Below, piece after piece: positions 1 to 11,440 of a stretch of 64,000 bases of DNA. The position numbers and the translations under genes are program-made. The first letter of the stretch is position 1; the number at the start of each line of letters is the position of its first letter. The notes below the pieces were generated by a model. It was not told where the DNA came from and ran no database searches. It saw only the letters and a list, made by a program, of their open reading frames with translations. The DNA is from Quercus robur (taxonomy: Eukaryota > Streptophyta > Magnoliopsida > Fagales > Fagaceae). The stretch lies in NCBI RefSeq assembly GCF_932294415.1, contig NC_065538.1, positions 79,373,834 to 79,437,833 on the forward strand. The letters are read 5' to 3'.

Positions 1-402
1 TATTTTTAATTTACGTTAACACCCTTGATGAAAATTCACATAATTACTCAATTTGTACACGTCTTTTGTCTGTGGAGGGTGCTTAAGGGGTTTTTAAATT
101 CCTATTTGGTCCACATAAAAAAAAAAAAAAAAAAAACCTAATGTAAGATTCTTCAAATCAAACATATGAAAACATGATTGGGAAATAGACAATTCATATA
201 AAAAAAAAAAAAAATTAAGATTGCAATTAATGTGGATGGTAATGTCTAAAATAATGTGCAATGCTTTATCTTATCTACCCATCCCAAGTTGTTTGGTGAA
301 GTCAATGGTATTTTGATTATTATAGTGAGTGACATAGACAATACAATACAATAGTGATAATTTAAGAATCCTCTAGACTCCTTAAAAATGGTTTTCAACG
401 TA
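1..402. other. Intergenic upstream region
   Basis: AT-rich sequence with A-runs near 117-137 and 200-214. I see no coding signal, RNA gene or element boundary. It is the distal 5' flank of the reductase gene that starts at 648. Confidence 0.6.
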
Positions 403-436
403 GTTGGTGTTGGTGGCGCACAAGCAACATCACGTG
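403..436 (+). promoter_or_regulatory. Candidate MYB + bHLH (MBW) binding module of the ANR promoter
   Basis: Two overlapping GTTGGTG motifs (403-409 and 409-415) are the complement of CACCAAC, an R2R3-MYB recognition core. A perfect G-box CACGTG follows at 431-436. The spacing is about 15 bp, roughly 110 bp upstream of the TATA-like box. ANR/BANYULS genes are known targets of MYB-bHLH-WD40 complexes (TT2-TT8-TTG1 type), so this arrangement fits. The motifs are seen directly; their function is inferred from the family. Confidence 0.55.
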
Positions 437-544
437 CTCACCTTCTTCTTTTTCTTCTTCTTCTTCATCTTCTTTCTCAATTTCGAAATCAACGAAAGTA
501 ACTCCGTTTAAAAAAGCCAAACCCCACCACTCAAATTTAAAGAC

Positions 545-552
545 TATATATA
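545..552 (+). promoter_or_regulatory. TATA-like box of ANR
   Basis: TATATATA lies about 100 bp upstream of the ATG at 648. This implies a 5' leader of roughly 70 nt. It is the only good TATA candidate between the MYB/bHLH motifs and the start codon. Confidence 0.5.
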
Positions 553-647
553 TGTATAACTAACACCAAATTTATTTTCTCATACACAAAACTAAGTATC
601 CAAAGTAGTGTTACCAAAATCAAAGAAAGTAGTTTTGAAATTCGATA

Positions 648-3600
648 ATGGCCACCCAAAACCTTGGAAAGAAGACTGCGTGTGTTGTGGGCGGCACTGG
701 GTTCGTCGCTTCTTTGCTTGTTAAGCTTTTGCTTCAGAAAGGCTATGCCGTCAATACCACTGTTAGAGACCCTGGTAAGTCTTTCTTTTTTTTTTCCTTT
801 TTTTAAATAAAAAATAATTTTATCACTTTTTATTTATTTATTTTGCATACCCTGATACTAATGTGTTCTCTGTATTTAATTTAATTTAATTTTTTTTATA
901 ATCTAAATATACACTTTTTGTCTTCTACAACGTACACACCGCCTGTTTGTGATTGCATTGGTCCCTTTACTATTGCATATTTACATTTTACACGTATTTA
1001 CCTGCATGTGAGTAATTTGTATTTGCTTCCCATGCTATTTGCATTTTGTTGCGCTTGCACCCTTATAGTTTCTATCCTTTTTTAAAAAAAATTTATTTTT
1101 GTGACAAAAAATGGGAAAGGGGTGGCTGTTGCTATCTTCCACTTGAATGTGACCAGAGTGACATTTTATCTGTTGGGCCCGAGCTTGAAAGAGCAAAAGA
1201 TCTAGATAAGTCATAGTTTTGCACAATTGCACCCAGTCTCTTAGTTTCTATACTTGGGACTTGGATTTTAGTTTAAATTATTTCGTGCAATTTTTTGTTG
1301 AAAATGTTGCTACCAACTCTTATACCAATCATATTCACCGCACACCCTTGGTGCGATGGTCACTTTACAAGTATAAGTGCTTGTGGGGTGTGGGGGGTAA
1401 TGATCGGAATTCAAGTCTCTAAGAGGAAACTTCACACACATATACATTTAAATTATGTTAGAGTAGAATTTTCTATCTTGTATAAAAAAACTCTTACACC
1501 AATCATAATTATCACTTTAATAACTTGTGAAATAACTTACAAACTCTTAAAATATCAACCTGTTGAGATAGCTGCTAGAAGTTGAAAGAGTGACAAAGTT
1601 GATGTGTGGAAGTTGAGGGACGAATGGAAAAGGCCTTTTTGGCCTTTTTTTTTTTTTTTTTTTTTTTGTTTTTTTGTTTTTGGGCAAAAAATCTAACTTT
1701 TAGATACACATTTAATGCAAAAATTACTAAAAACTATATTTTCAGATAATCTCTAAATAAATAAGCTACTGAAAATTGCGGGTACCTAAACAGACAAGTC
1801 ATTCTATCTACCTACCATAACCCCACAAAAATAAAGTAGATAAAACTGCACTTTCATAAATATATATGCAGATCAAAGGTTTTTTCTTAAGCAATATGGA
1901 AATTAAAGTTAAAGGTACACATTTTTCCAGATGGTATAGAAAAATTTTCATATAAAATAAAAATTTGATGGTGACTTTTACTCACCAAAAAAAAAAAAAA
2001 AAAAAAAAAAATGATGTTTAGAGGTTAGAACATGTCACATCATTTATATAAGAGAGAGTTTAAAGACAAAATTAATGGTAAATAAGAAAAATAATATTAG
2101 TGATAGATCTAAATAAAAATCAAGAAAAGTTTGCCAACTTAATTGTGTGTGATACAAAGTAAATTGGTAAATTGGTTGGTCCGTTGAAAATTGAGATGAA
2201 ATGCTTAAGACTTGTAACCTACTCTCAAAAATAATTTTATTATATATATATATATATATATATATTAGGTGCAATAACTAGATTTCAATCCGATACACAG
2301 CAAGCGGTGGGGCTTTTGAAGATTGAGATGAGTTGCCCAAGACCTCAAGTGTCGTACTCTCAAAAAGTTACAAAATAATTGAAGATGAAACAACAAAAGG
2401 AAAATGAGGGGCCTTGTTTTCCTAAATACGAAAGTTTTGTCTTATATGTTACATAGAACCCACTTTTGTTGGTTAGCCCACATGTATTGCACTTCACAGA
2501 ACATTTAAATTGATGAGAATTTAGACTACAAGGACCCGGTTGTTGGCAAATTTGTGGTTCTAAATCAAATCATCAAATCAACAAAATGCATCATAATATA
2601 ATCTCACAACACCAACAGGCTAATGTATCTAGGACCCTACTAAGGGTAAGATCATGCTACAGTTGAACTCATCTGAGGTCTAAGGATATTAGAGTCACAC
2701 TCAAGTAGGGCCCATACCAATTCAGCCAAAAGAAAAAGAAATAGTATCATCAAACAGTAATATATATATCTATAATATATATAAAAATAAAGATATTAAT
2801 TTTTTTTATCTTATAATAATTACATGTAAAATTATGAGAGATCATAATTTTACAGGCTATTATTTTATTATAAATTTTTAATTGAGTTTAAGTAATATTC
2901 TATATTTAAATCTTCCATTAAATTTTTTTAATTTATATTTTCTTTAAATAGTATAATATATAGTTTCATATACAAATAGTCAAATACAATCATAATAAAT
3001 ATATAGTTACATATTTTTTTTCCCTTTTTTGGTCTAAATATTAAGACCAAAAAAAGAAAAAGAAAATTTTTTTATATTAAATTTTCCCGTGCATTACTCG
3101 GATTACCAACTAGTTACTAAGTAAAAGTAAATAATTTTTATTTTACTACAAGATTTGAGGGATCTACAATGAATTTGTACTTGTTGGCCAATTTGTCTCT
3201 ACCATAGATAATTGGCTTAGCATGAATATGCCTCTTCATAAATCATAGTATCTTTAACAAGGTGCATTATGTTTTAAATTATAGATGAGAATGAACTTTA
3301 TTAATCAAGTATTTTAATGCGCAGAAAATAAGAGAAAGATCTCTCACCTCATAGAACTACAAGGTTTGGGGGACCTAAAAATTTTTGGAGCAGATCTAAC
3401 AGATGAAGTAAGCTTCGATGCTCCTATAGCAGGATGTGACCTTGTTTTCCACATTGCTACACCAGTTAACTTTGCTTCACAAGATCCGGAGGTAAAAAAA
3501 AAATAAAGAAATGCATCAGTAATTTCAGTAATGTCACAGTTTTTGAATTTTTAATGACAAAGTTAGCTAATTTTGTGACATGTATAGAATGATATGATAA

Positions 3601-4869
3601 AGCCAGCAATCCAAGGGGTACATAATGTGTTGAAAGCATGTGTGAGAGCAAAAACTGTTAAGCGTGTCATTTTGACATCCTCAGCAGCTGCTGTAACAAT
3701 CAACAAGCTCAATGGGACAGGTTTAGTCATGGATGAAAGCAAATGGACTGATGTTGAGTTTTTGAGTACTGAGAAGCCACCTACTTGGGTAATCACCGAA
3801 TTACATCAAATCATTAAGGATAAATGTTTTCTCTTAAGCTCTAGCAAGAAAAAAGGCCTATGTCAAAGCAATTTTAACAAAAAGATTTAAGTATTTTCTG
3901 AATTAATTTTCAGGGTTATCCTGCCTCCAAGACATTAGCTGAGAAAGCAGCTTGGAAATTTGCTGAAGAAAATAATATTGATCTCGTTACTGTGATCCCT
4001 ACTCTCATGGCTGGTGCATCACTCACTCCAGACGTCCCTAGCAGTATTGGTCTAGCAATGTCTTTAATTACAGGTATAAATAAGCTGGACTACATAATAT
4101 GTTGCAATTTCCACTTTAGGCCGTGCAGCTGGAATGAAAAATTGCTTGCACCATACCTGAATTGACAGATTAGTGTTTCAATGGCTTTTTTGACAATTTT
4201 GCAGGAACTGAATTCCTCATAAATGCATTGAAAGGTATGCAAATGCTGTCAGGTTCAATATCTATCACACATGTGGAGGATGTTTGCCGGGCTCATATAT
4301 TTTTGGCTGAGAAAGAATCTGCTTCTGGTCGATACATATGCTGTGGTATCAATTCCAGTGTTCCTGAGCTTGCAAAGTTCCTCAATAAAAGATATCCTCA
4401 GTACAAAGTCCCAACTGAGTAAGCTTCTAATCTAATTAATCAAGGCACATAGTCTTTCAAATTAGCAAATTGGTTAATAAAAAAGGTCGTATGCATAACG
4501 GTCCTGCTTGAAATAAAAGTCAAAACTGCTACCAAATAAATGAGGTTGAAGCACTATAGAATAAATACAAAACCAAATTTGGTGGCGACATGCTTCAAAT
4601 GAGCCATTAGCTTGTAGAAGAATTGAATTGGTTACTGAATTATTTCAATTATGGTTTTGAGATATTTCTCTCACTTTCTTCAGTGGTGAAGTGTTGTTTG
4701 ACTTGTGTCATTTGGAAATTGCAGTTTTGGGGATTTCCCCTCTAAGGCCAAGCTGACCTTATCTTCAGACAAACTTATCAAAGAGGGGTTCAGTTTTAAG
4801 TATGGGATTGAGGACATTTATGACCAAACTGTGGAGTACTTCAAAGCCAAGGGCCTGCTGCAGATATAA
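648..4869 (+). CDS. ANR: Anthocyanidin reductase (six exons, complete)
   Basis: Exons: 648-774, 3325-3491, 3588-3788, 3914-4073, 4205-4418, 4725-4869. All junctions are GT-AG, phases are consistent, and the total is 1014 nt (337 aa), the usual ANR length. It is an NADPH-dependent short-chain-dehydrogenase-type enzyme that turns anthocyanidins into 2,3-cis-flavan-3-ols such as epicatechin, the precursors of condensed tannins, in the cytosol. Visible motifs: the dinucleotide-binding GGTGFVAS at residues 15-22, the TSSAAAV strand around 128-134, and the catalytic Y167-x3-K171. Further family signatures are [14 protein letters not shown] and the C-terminal [14 protein letters not shown]. Intron 1 is 2.55 kb and holds a SINE and a Helitron; the other introns are 96-306 bp. 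The start is the first ATG after the TATA-like box and matches the family N-terminus. No disabling change is seen, so it is probably functional. A related reductase (DFR/LAR) is unlikely given the match along the whole length. Confidence 0.97.
1334..1489 (+). mobile_element. tRNA-derived SINE in ANR intron 1
   Basis: A 156-bp insert begins CACACCCTTGGTGCGATGGTC, in which GGTGCGATGGTC resembles a degenerate pol III A box. A B-box-like AATTCAAGTCTC segment follows, and the insert ends in a short A-run. It is flanked by an 18-bp near-perfect target-site duplication (1316-1333 and 1490-1507, one mismatch). This is the signature of LINE-mediated retroposition. It is in the same orientation as the gene. 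The single mismatch between the duplications points to a moderately young insertion. Confidence 0.8.
2769..3113 (+). mobile_element. Small non-autonomous Helitron in ANR intron 1
   Basis: The 345-bp segment starts TCTATAATATATATAAAAAT, a typical plant Helitron 5' terminus, after host A (2768). It ends with a GC-rich stem-loop-like CCCGTGCATTACTCGG (3086-3101), then ATTACCAACTAG, before host T (3114). TC start, CTRR end and A|T insertion with no target duplication are Helitron rules. The hairpin is imperfect, so the copy is old. It has no coding capacity. Confidence 0.65.
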
Positions 4870-6067
4870 GACCCAATGGATTAGGAGCCTAGTGATGCTC
4901 TGGCTTGGTTTTTAGCCCTATTGTGTAATAACATCTAAATTTGCTTGAGTTCAGTATAATAAATAGTTCATTTACCAATAATCTAAAGCAATCAAGCAAC
5001 TCAGCTTGAAGATGTCAGGAAACTAAAGCAATTTAGTAAGTACGCTTGAAGACATCAAGCTTTTGAAATACATTGCATCTACTTACCAGCCAAACCAGTG
5101 GCAGATAAGCATTTGTTTGGTAAGTGTTGTAGTTTATTTCAAATTGCTTGGACCCATCTCCTCCTAACACATATTTTATTTCAATTTACTTTAAACCACT
5201 AAAACTAGCCTAAACGGGGGCGTTAAACTTGGAGATATTATTAGGTCCACTAGAATTGGTCCACTCAACCAATAAAATGCTACCGTCTGGGCAAATGTGA
5301 CATTATTTTTTTTTTCCTTATACTGATTAGGAAGCCGACTAACACACCTACATAGCGGTATTGTTTTATTAGTTGGGAAAACCATTTTAGAAGTCCTTCC
5401 CATATATCCAATAATTTCTTGTCAAATTGTCGTATACTTCCTAATTTTTGTGTGACAATAGACAGAGACATGAGACAAAATGACTACTGCCATGGCCAAT
5501 TCTAGTAGTCAATCTCATCCTATCGGATAGTCCACTAACAAGGAGGCCGAAAAGAGGATATCAATCGTGCAGCCTGTTCTTTTTGCAACCTTTGACTAAG
5601 CTAAGGTCCTAGGTTTCTAGTTGGGCCAGGTCCATGCTAGGTTTTTCATAAGAATAATGTAATATTAATCCCTCTTACCCCACATCATGAGAAATAATAC
5701 AGAAAATAAAGTGGTAAACCAACAGGTTTACGGGGATTCGGATGAGTTATCTCTATATATTAAGAAGATAAGAAAATTAATTATTGTCTTTTTGATTTCC
5801 AAATATATTTCTAATTTAATTAATTTATCCTTATTCCTAAAACATAAGAAATGGGGTTAAAACGGTAAACAGACAAAAATTAAAAATAAAAAACCTACGG
5901 TTAAAAGCTCCCCAATAAATAGTAGATGCTAATAGATACAAAGTTCCTATACAATGATGCTCAAAAAAAAAAAAAAAAAAAAAAGTTCCTATCCAACTTA
6001 TCACAAAAAAAAAAAACTTCCCACTATCCGATGTACACAACCAAAACTAAAAAAAAAAAAATACCCC

Positions 6068-6107
<40 letters not shown>

Positions 6108-6943
6108 CTACCCACATCACATCAAAAAAATAAAAACTACGCTAAGCCTCTAAGCATGCGTGTGCTTAGAGGCTCTTTTAATTAATTAATTTTTTTTTTG
6201 AAAAAAGTTCATAATCTTCATTCATTATAATCTGGATCGCTGCATTTTCTAATCACAAAAATACCTAGCCGTTGGACACATGTTTACTCTTCTATTAATT
6301 TTTTTTTTTGTAAAAGTTAACAGTTTTCATTCATTACAATTTGAAGTTGCTACATTTTTAAAAAATTTGCCACTGGTTTTGGCTGCCATTGATGAATTAG
6401 GCTAGTAAAATAGATGCAACAATTAAAAAAAAAATTTTAAGTCCAAGCCCTCCCCTCTCTGTAGCATCTGATTACCATAAAAATTTCTCTAAGTAGATTA
6501 ATAATAGATAAATTTTTTGTAATTCAACGAGTATCTTTTACTTTTAGTATTTTTAAAAAAGGCGTACAAGATTCGAATTCCTCTCCCATTAACCAATCTA
6601 ATCCAATTGGATAACCTATCAGCAAAGAGGCCTAAAAGGGGTCTGTTTCCCCCACAGCACGGGCGAAATTAAAAACTAATAACCTACATTTTGGCTATCT
6701 ATTGTGCAGTTTGCGTACCTTTTTACAACCTAACTTTAACAAAGTATCCTAGGTTCCTAGCTGGGCCACCTTAGTGTAATGCTTCACTTGGGCTGCTTGT
6801 TATTATGTCTCATCTTTAGAGCTACAATCTGGACCATATCCCTCATAGAAGGCCGTAGTTTGAAAACACGATTGACCCATTTGATGTACTTCAAGTTCAA
6901 GGCCTATAATCCATATTTACAAGGTTTTAGTTTAACTTCATAA
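4636..6943 (+). repeat. ANR 3' end and flank, source copy of a dispersed segmental duplication
   Basis: From the end of ANR intron 5 through the last exon and about 2 kb of 3' flank, the sequence recurs in order at 20479-20491, 25584-26127, about 26500-27089 and 35346-36317. Large later insertions separate those pieces. Direct comparison shows close similarity in the exon and 3' UTR, and lower but obvious similarity distally. The segment includes a likely AATAAA poly(A) signal at 4958-4963, a long A-run near 5961 and an (AT)n tract at 6075-6102. No further gene is seen in it. Confidence 0.8.
4958..4963 (+). terminator. Candidate ANR polyadenylation signal
   Basis: AATAAA lies 89 bp after the ANR stop codon at 4867-4869. 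The same hexamer is kept in the duplicated copy near 25898. Its position is plausible for a plant near-upstream element. Confidence 0.45.
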
Positions 6944-6994
6944 TGTCATTTGTGATACCGGATTTGTAAGGGGCAACCCAAACTTAATTGATAT

Positions 6995-7282
6995 AGGTTT
7001 CGTTTGGATTGAATTTATTGTTGCTGAAACTTAAAATTAAAAACTGAAAACTGAAAGCACTGTAGTAAAATAATTTTTAAATGTGTGAATAGTGTTGTGG
7101 GACCCATTTTTAATATTTTTTAATGTGTGAACAGTGCTACTACAATGTGTGAACAGTATTGCTACAGTGTGTGAACAGTGATTTTTGTCTTTGCACAGTA
7201 ACTTCATGTGATTTTACTGTTCATGCACTGAAAAAAAAAAAAAAAAAACACTGAAACTGAGACGCACAATCCAAATGGCCTC
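6995..7282. mobile_element. MITE with GTTTGGAT-type inverted ends
   Basis: The left end AGGTTTCGTTTGGATT pairs with the right end AATCCAAATGGCCT as an imperfect terminal inverted repeat. The interior repeats the motif 'gtgtgaacagt' several times and has no ORF. Similar elements lie at 27090-27288 and 49628-49842. Its superfamily is uncertain, because no clean target-site duplication could be read. Confidence 0.5.
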
Positions 7283-8063
7283 ATAATAAATGGAAATAGG
7301 CTGGATGAATATATTTTGTATTTTTTGGTTTTATGGGATAAGAAAATCACTCAATAACTTAAATGATAGATAAGCTCATCACCAAAGTAAACCCAAATGA
7401 ATACAGATAACACCACCTAAAGGAATTTAACTAAGGATTCAGAACTATTTGGCTCACCGCTCTATGGGATACAGATTAACACCACCTAAGAGATGCAAAA
7501 ACGGATACTCACCACCCAAAGGAATCCACCCAAGGGATAAGAGATAATTTAGAAGAAATACATCTTCTGAAAACACAAGGTTTTTAATTTTTTTTTTATT
7601 AAATTTTGAAAATACACTTTGATATTTATTAGATTCAGCCAAAAGCTTAAATAGAGCTTGGAACAACCCCCAAGCATAGGAAAATGAAAATAATAATAAG
7701 TACATTCACTTAATCTGATCAAAGTCAGATATGACTCTTAGGAATTTAGAAACATAATGAATTATTTGTTGGTCTAGGAGAAATAAAACATAAAGTCTAA
7801 TTCATCCTAGGAGACACTAAATAAAGGCAAATTGACTTAATTAATAATAATTTTTTTTTTAAAATAATGGGTTGTTATTTTGGTCTTCAAGGAAAGCTTT
7901 TGGGCCTGAATTGACATCAAGTTGGGCTTGTTAGATCTTGGGACACTTTGGTGTCATTTTGTCTTTATTGAGGGACTGATACTTTAGCTGGTTGTAAAAT
8001 TGTTAGGAAAACTTGTTGTTTTTGTAGAACAACTCATGAAAATGTTATGCTATGTTGTTGTGT
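7283..8063. other. Intergenic, no gene seen
   Basis: AT-rich sequence with short degenerate internal repeats ('accacctaa(a/g)gg' near 7411-7520) and T-runs. I see no supported gene, RNA or element boundary. Confidence 0.5.
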
Positions 8064-8330
8064 CTGTTGACTTTCTTTTTAATTTTACCATTAGCTACCA
8101 CTTTATGGAGAGACTATTTTGACATAGTACTAAAATGTTATAGACTAAGCTAGCACATTAAAAATGTTAAAGATTTAACACACAAGCTAAACATAACTGT
8201 TGACTTTCTTTTTAATTTTACCATTAGCTACCACTTTATGGAGAGACTATTTTGACACAGTACTAAAATGTTATAGACTAAGCTAACACATTAAAAATGT
8301 TAAAGATTTTAACACACAAGCCAAACATAA
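8064..8330. repeat. Tandem duplication, 133-bp unit
   Basis: Two head-to-tail copies (8064-8196 and 8197-8330) beginning CTGTTGACTTTC differ at only about four positions. The second runs into an A-tract. It is non-coding and recent by its low divergence. Confidence 0.85.
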
Positions 8331-8445
8331 AAAAAAAAAAAAAAAATCTCATAATTGTTAGAAATAAAGTCTACTTGGGCAATGTAAAGTTACTTGGGAA
8401 ATGTAAAGTTTACACGGGTGATGTATATCATTTACTCCTTATATA

Positions 8446-8706
8446 CTCCCTCCGTCCCACTTTGTTTGTCCTGTATGAAAAGTCAAACTTTTTAAGGGAA
8501 CATCATTTATTGTATTGTCTACCTTTTAAAAATGTATAAGTTTTCAAAACTATCATTAAATAAATTTATCAAAAAATTAAATTAGTAAATTAATAGGGGT
8601 ATAATAGGAACATTAGTAAATTAATGACTTTTATTTTTAGAAACAGGACAATATTTTGGGACATCCCAAAATGGAATAGGGGACAAACAAAGTGGGACGG
8701 AGGGAG
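8446..8706. mobile_element. Stowaway MITE (Tc1/mariner type)
   Basis: Perfect or near-perfect terminal inverted repeats start CTCCCTCCGTCCCACTTTGT and end in the reverse complement ACAAAGTGGGACGGAGGGAG. A TA target duplication flanks it (8444-8445 and 8707-8708). Length is 261 bp with no ORF. This is the classic plant Stowaway consensus, with well-kept ends, so it is a fairly young copy. Confidence 0.93.
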
Positions 8707-8767
8707 TAATTATTATTGTGCTTATTAATGCAATCTTATCCCTTAAACCCAATAGGCATCCTAAGGC

Positions 8768-8799
<32 letters not shown>

Positions 8800-8940
8800 A
8801 GAATGTTTTGCTGTAATTTGTACAGAGTTAAGATATATTAATTTAAGAAAGTGGATGATCACTTCAATACAAGAGTTTATATATATTTTCCTTGTTTTCT
8901 TCTTGCTCTGTTTTATCTATTTCCTTTATTTTATAATACA

Positions 8941-9830
8941 TAATCAGCACGAGACTCTACCCAATTTCGAAAGGAAGTTATGTAGTTCTCTCAACTCACT
9001 ATAAGTTTTCTTCCTAAGAATTAGTAATTTTATTATCCTATTTATTATTTTTAATGATTGTATGAGTTGTTGTATGTCTACTAGACAAAAATCTTCAGTA
9101 GTCATCTTGGAATTAAATTTATTAGTAAGACCCATGTCTATATTTATGCAAAACATAAATTAAACTTTATTATTTTAAACATAAAAAAATGGCAAAAAAG
9201 AAACTTATTATAGTGCGGAAATATAATAAAAGAAAAAAATTAATTGGTATGGACATTTCCATTACTAATCAAATTATCAATTTTCCATCAACATCCTCAA
9301 AGAAATTATAGACATCAAGATGAGTAATATTCGCTCCATTTGGAATATGAAGATAACTCATAGGGTTTTCAAGATTACTATGATAAGCAAAGTTTGTTTC
9401 AATACCTTTTCTCTTTACTTTTATGGAGGCTTGGTATAGATCTACCAAATGTTTAGGCGTGTGACAGGTATGTGACCAATGACCTTCCATACCATACCAA
9501 TAACACTTATTTTCATGACCTTTTGGTTGTTTATTTTGCAAACCCTTGTCATTTTCTTATCTTAGTTCATTTTGATTCTTCTAATGGTAAGGTGCGTTGT
9601 TTCTTTTTGAAGAATTATGAGTACAACCCACTCTATATTGATTGAATTTAATGTACACAACACATGTGGTGGACCAAACATTTGATATGATAATATTGCA
9701 TAGTCGGACACACCAAATGTTTAGGCGTATGACAGGCACATGACCAATGACCTTTCATATCATACCCATAACACTTATTTTTATGGCCTTTGGAGAAACA
9801 TAGAAACTTTCTACTAATGTCTTGTTCAAT
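8941..9830 (-). mobile_element. Copia-type LTR retrotransposon relic (gag zinc-knuckle region)
   Basis: The minus strand at 9269-9541 encodes a peptide with a CCHC zinc knuckle (CYWYGMEGHWSHTC) followed by HTPKHLVDLYQAS, typical of gag-derived proteins of plant Copia elements. A second, weaker copy of the knuckle stretch lies at about 9710-9790. Near 8942, 'ATAATCAGCACGAG' resembles a primer-binding region, but no LTR pair could be defined. It is a broken fragment of an old insertion. Confidence 0.55.
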
Positions 9831-10172
9831 CAGAATTTTTTGTTGTTTTAGTTTTTAAAAATCAGGAATTAGATCTATTTATTAGATTTGGTTCAGAAGA
9901 TAACATATACTGCTACTGTTTCACGTGCCCCACATGCACAAGATTGGCGTGGAACATGATAAAATTAGCAACATCCACTAATTCCTCTTGGAATTCACTG
10001 GTCCTGTTTCGTGTGTCAACGTCCTAATCTCCTAATCATAGATGCATCAAAACAAAACGTGCCTACCAAGTTGGCAGTTCTTTATCGGTCTATTAAGTTC
10101 AAATGGGTCTTAGAGAGGCAAATTAAATTGCTCATGTTTTGATTTCATGATCTTTTAAAAACAAATATTTAG

Positions 10173-10208
<36 letters not shown>

Positions 10209-10939
10209 CTCTTGAGCAAGCTAGGATTTAGTTTCTTAGATGCTGTTTGTAAGTCCATTGTTAATAAAATTTGTTGATCATAAAAAATATTAAAAAAAAA
10301 AAAAAATTCTAAACAACATGTGCTACACCCATTAATTCAGTCTCGAGTCAAATCACATTCATCATCAGTTGACAGCCACCAAACACAAAAGTCTTAAAAT
10401 CTAATTGACAGCATGAATATCGAGATAGGAGTTAAGAACAGTGCTCGTGAATAGAGCACCACTCATTTTATAATTATATCAAATTTTTTATTTTTATTTT
10501 GATGAAAATACCATTTTGATTCATACATTTTGTTATCACAGTTAATTTGGTCCTTATGTTTTAATAACAATCAATTTGATCCTTATTATTTTCAACTTGC
10601 AATCAATTTGGTCCTTACCGTTAACTAATTAACGAAAAATACCAATGTGGCTAATAGCGTGAACTCAGAAGCTTATGTGGCTTGTAACATGATAGGTTTG
10701 GCCCAACCAAAATCAGCCACATCAATTAAAAATCCAAATCACATCCACGTTATAAAAATTAACATATCTAGTTTCTCTCCATTACTCATCCAACCCAAAT
10801 CCCTTCTATCTCCAAACTCAATCCTTCCAGTCATTCCTCTGTTACTCACTCCTCATCTTCATCTTCCCCTCCCACCTCCTTCGCCCTTCTCCACTTGGAA
10901 TTTCTTAATCCGATGCAGTACTTTGCAACAGCCAAACTC

Positions 10940-10973
<34 letters not shown>

Positions 10974-11292
10974 TAAATCTTTCCATACTCAATCAAAGAC
11001 TTCATTCTTTTACTCTTGCCAATTAGTATCAGCAGTCACAAAGGTTAGCACATCTTTAACCCATAATCATGTTCCACGGATTGAGTTTGGAGAGAGAAGG
11101 GATGTAGGGTTGGATGAGCAACAGAGAGAACAACTAGTTCCATTAGTTTTCATCATTTTCATCATCTCATTGTACCATTATATATAAAGTAAAGTCCAAA
11201 ATCAAACAGAAAAACTTTTTTTTTATAAAAATAATCAGGATAAACCTAATAGACCATATATGAGCAGAGTTAACTCAACCATGGCCGAGTTA
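9831..11292. other. Intergenic, repeat-rich, no gene seen
   Basis: It contains a ~37-base T-run (10169-10206), an A-run with (AT)n (10940-10973), and 'ttggtccttat/ccg' phrases at 10546-10620 seen in many plant inverted-repeat elements. No confident boundaries or coding sequence. Confidence 0.45.
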
Positions 11293-11440
11293 ATTGATTA
11301 ATTAATAACTTGACTAATTAATTAATTAATTTCTATCACAAGGGGTCATTCAGTTTGTGGCCTATCAAGTGGTATCAGAGCAGATACACTCTGATTAGGG
11401 TTTAATCTTTACTGTGTTGATCCATTGACCCCTGTTTGTC

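Noticed and set aside
3594-3890. Long ORF reading through the ANR exon 3 donor
   Set aside because: It is exon 3 plus intron; the GT at 3789 and matching exon 4 acceptor give the proper product.
5926-6153. Lys-rich ORF spanning A-runs and (AT)n
   Set aside because: Pure low-complexity translation (poly-K, YIYIYI).
8768-8796. (AT)n tracts here and at 2241, 6075, 18217, 20183 and 25551
   Set aside because: Ordinary dinucleotide microsatellites, except that the one at 25551-25582 forms the Helitron terminus and is used there.
10647-10976. 109-codon ORF with Pro/Ser/Leu-rich C-terminal part
   Set aside because: It runs into poly-K and (AT)n, has no family resemblance, and lies in repeat-rich flank.
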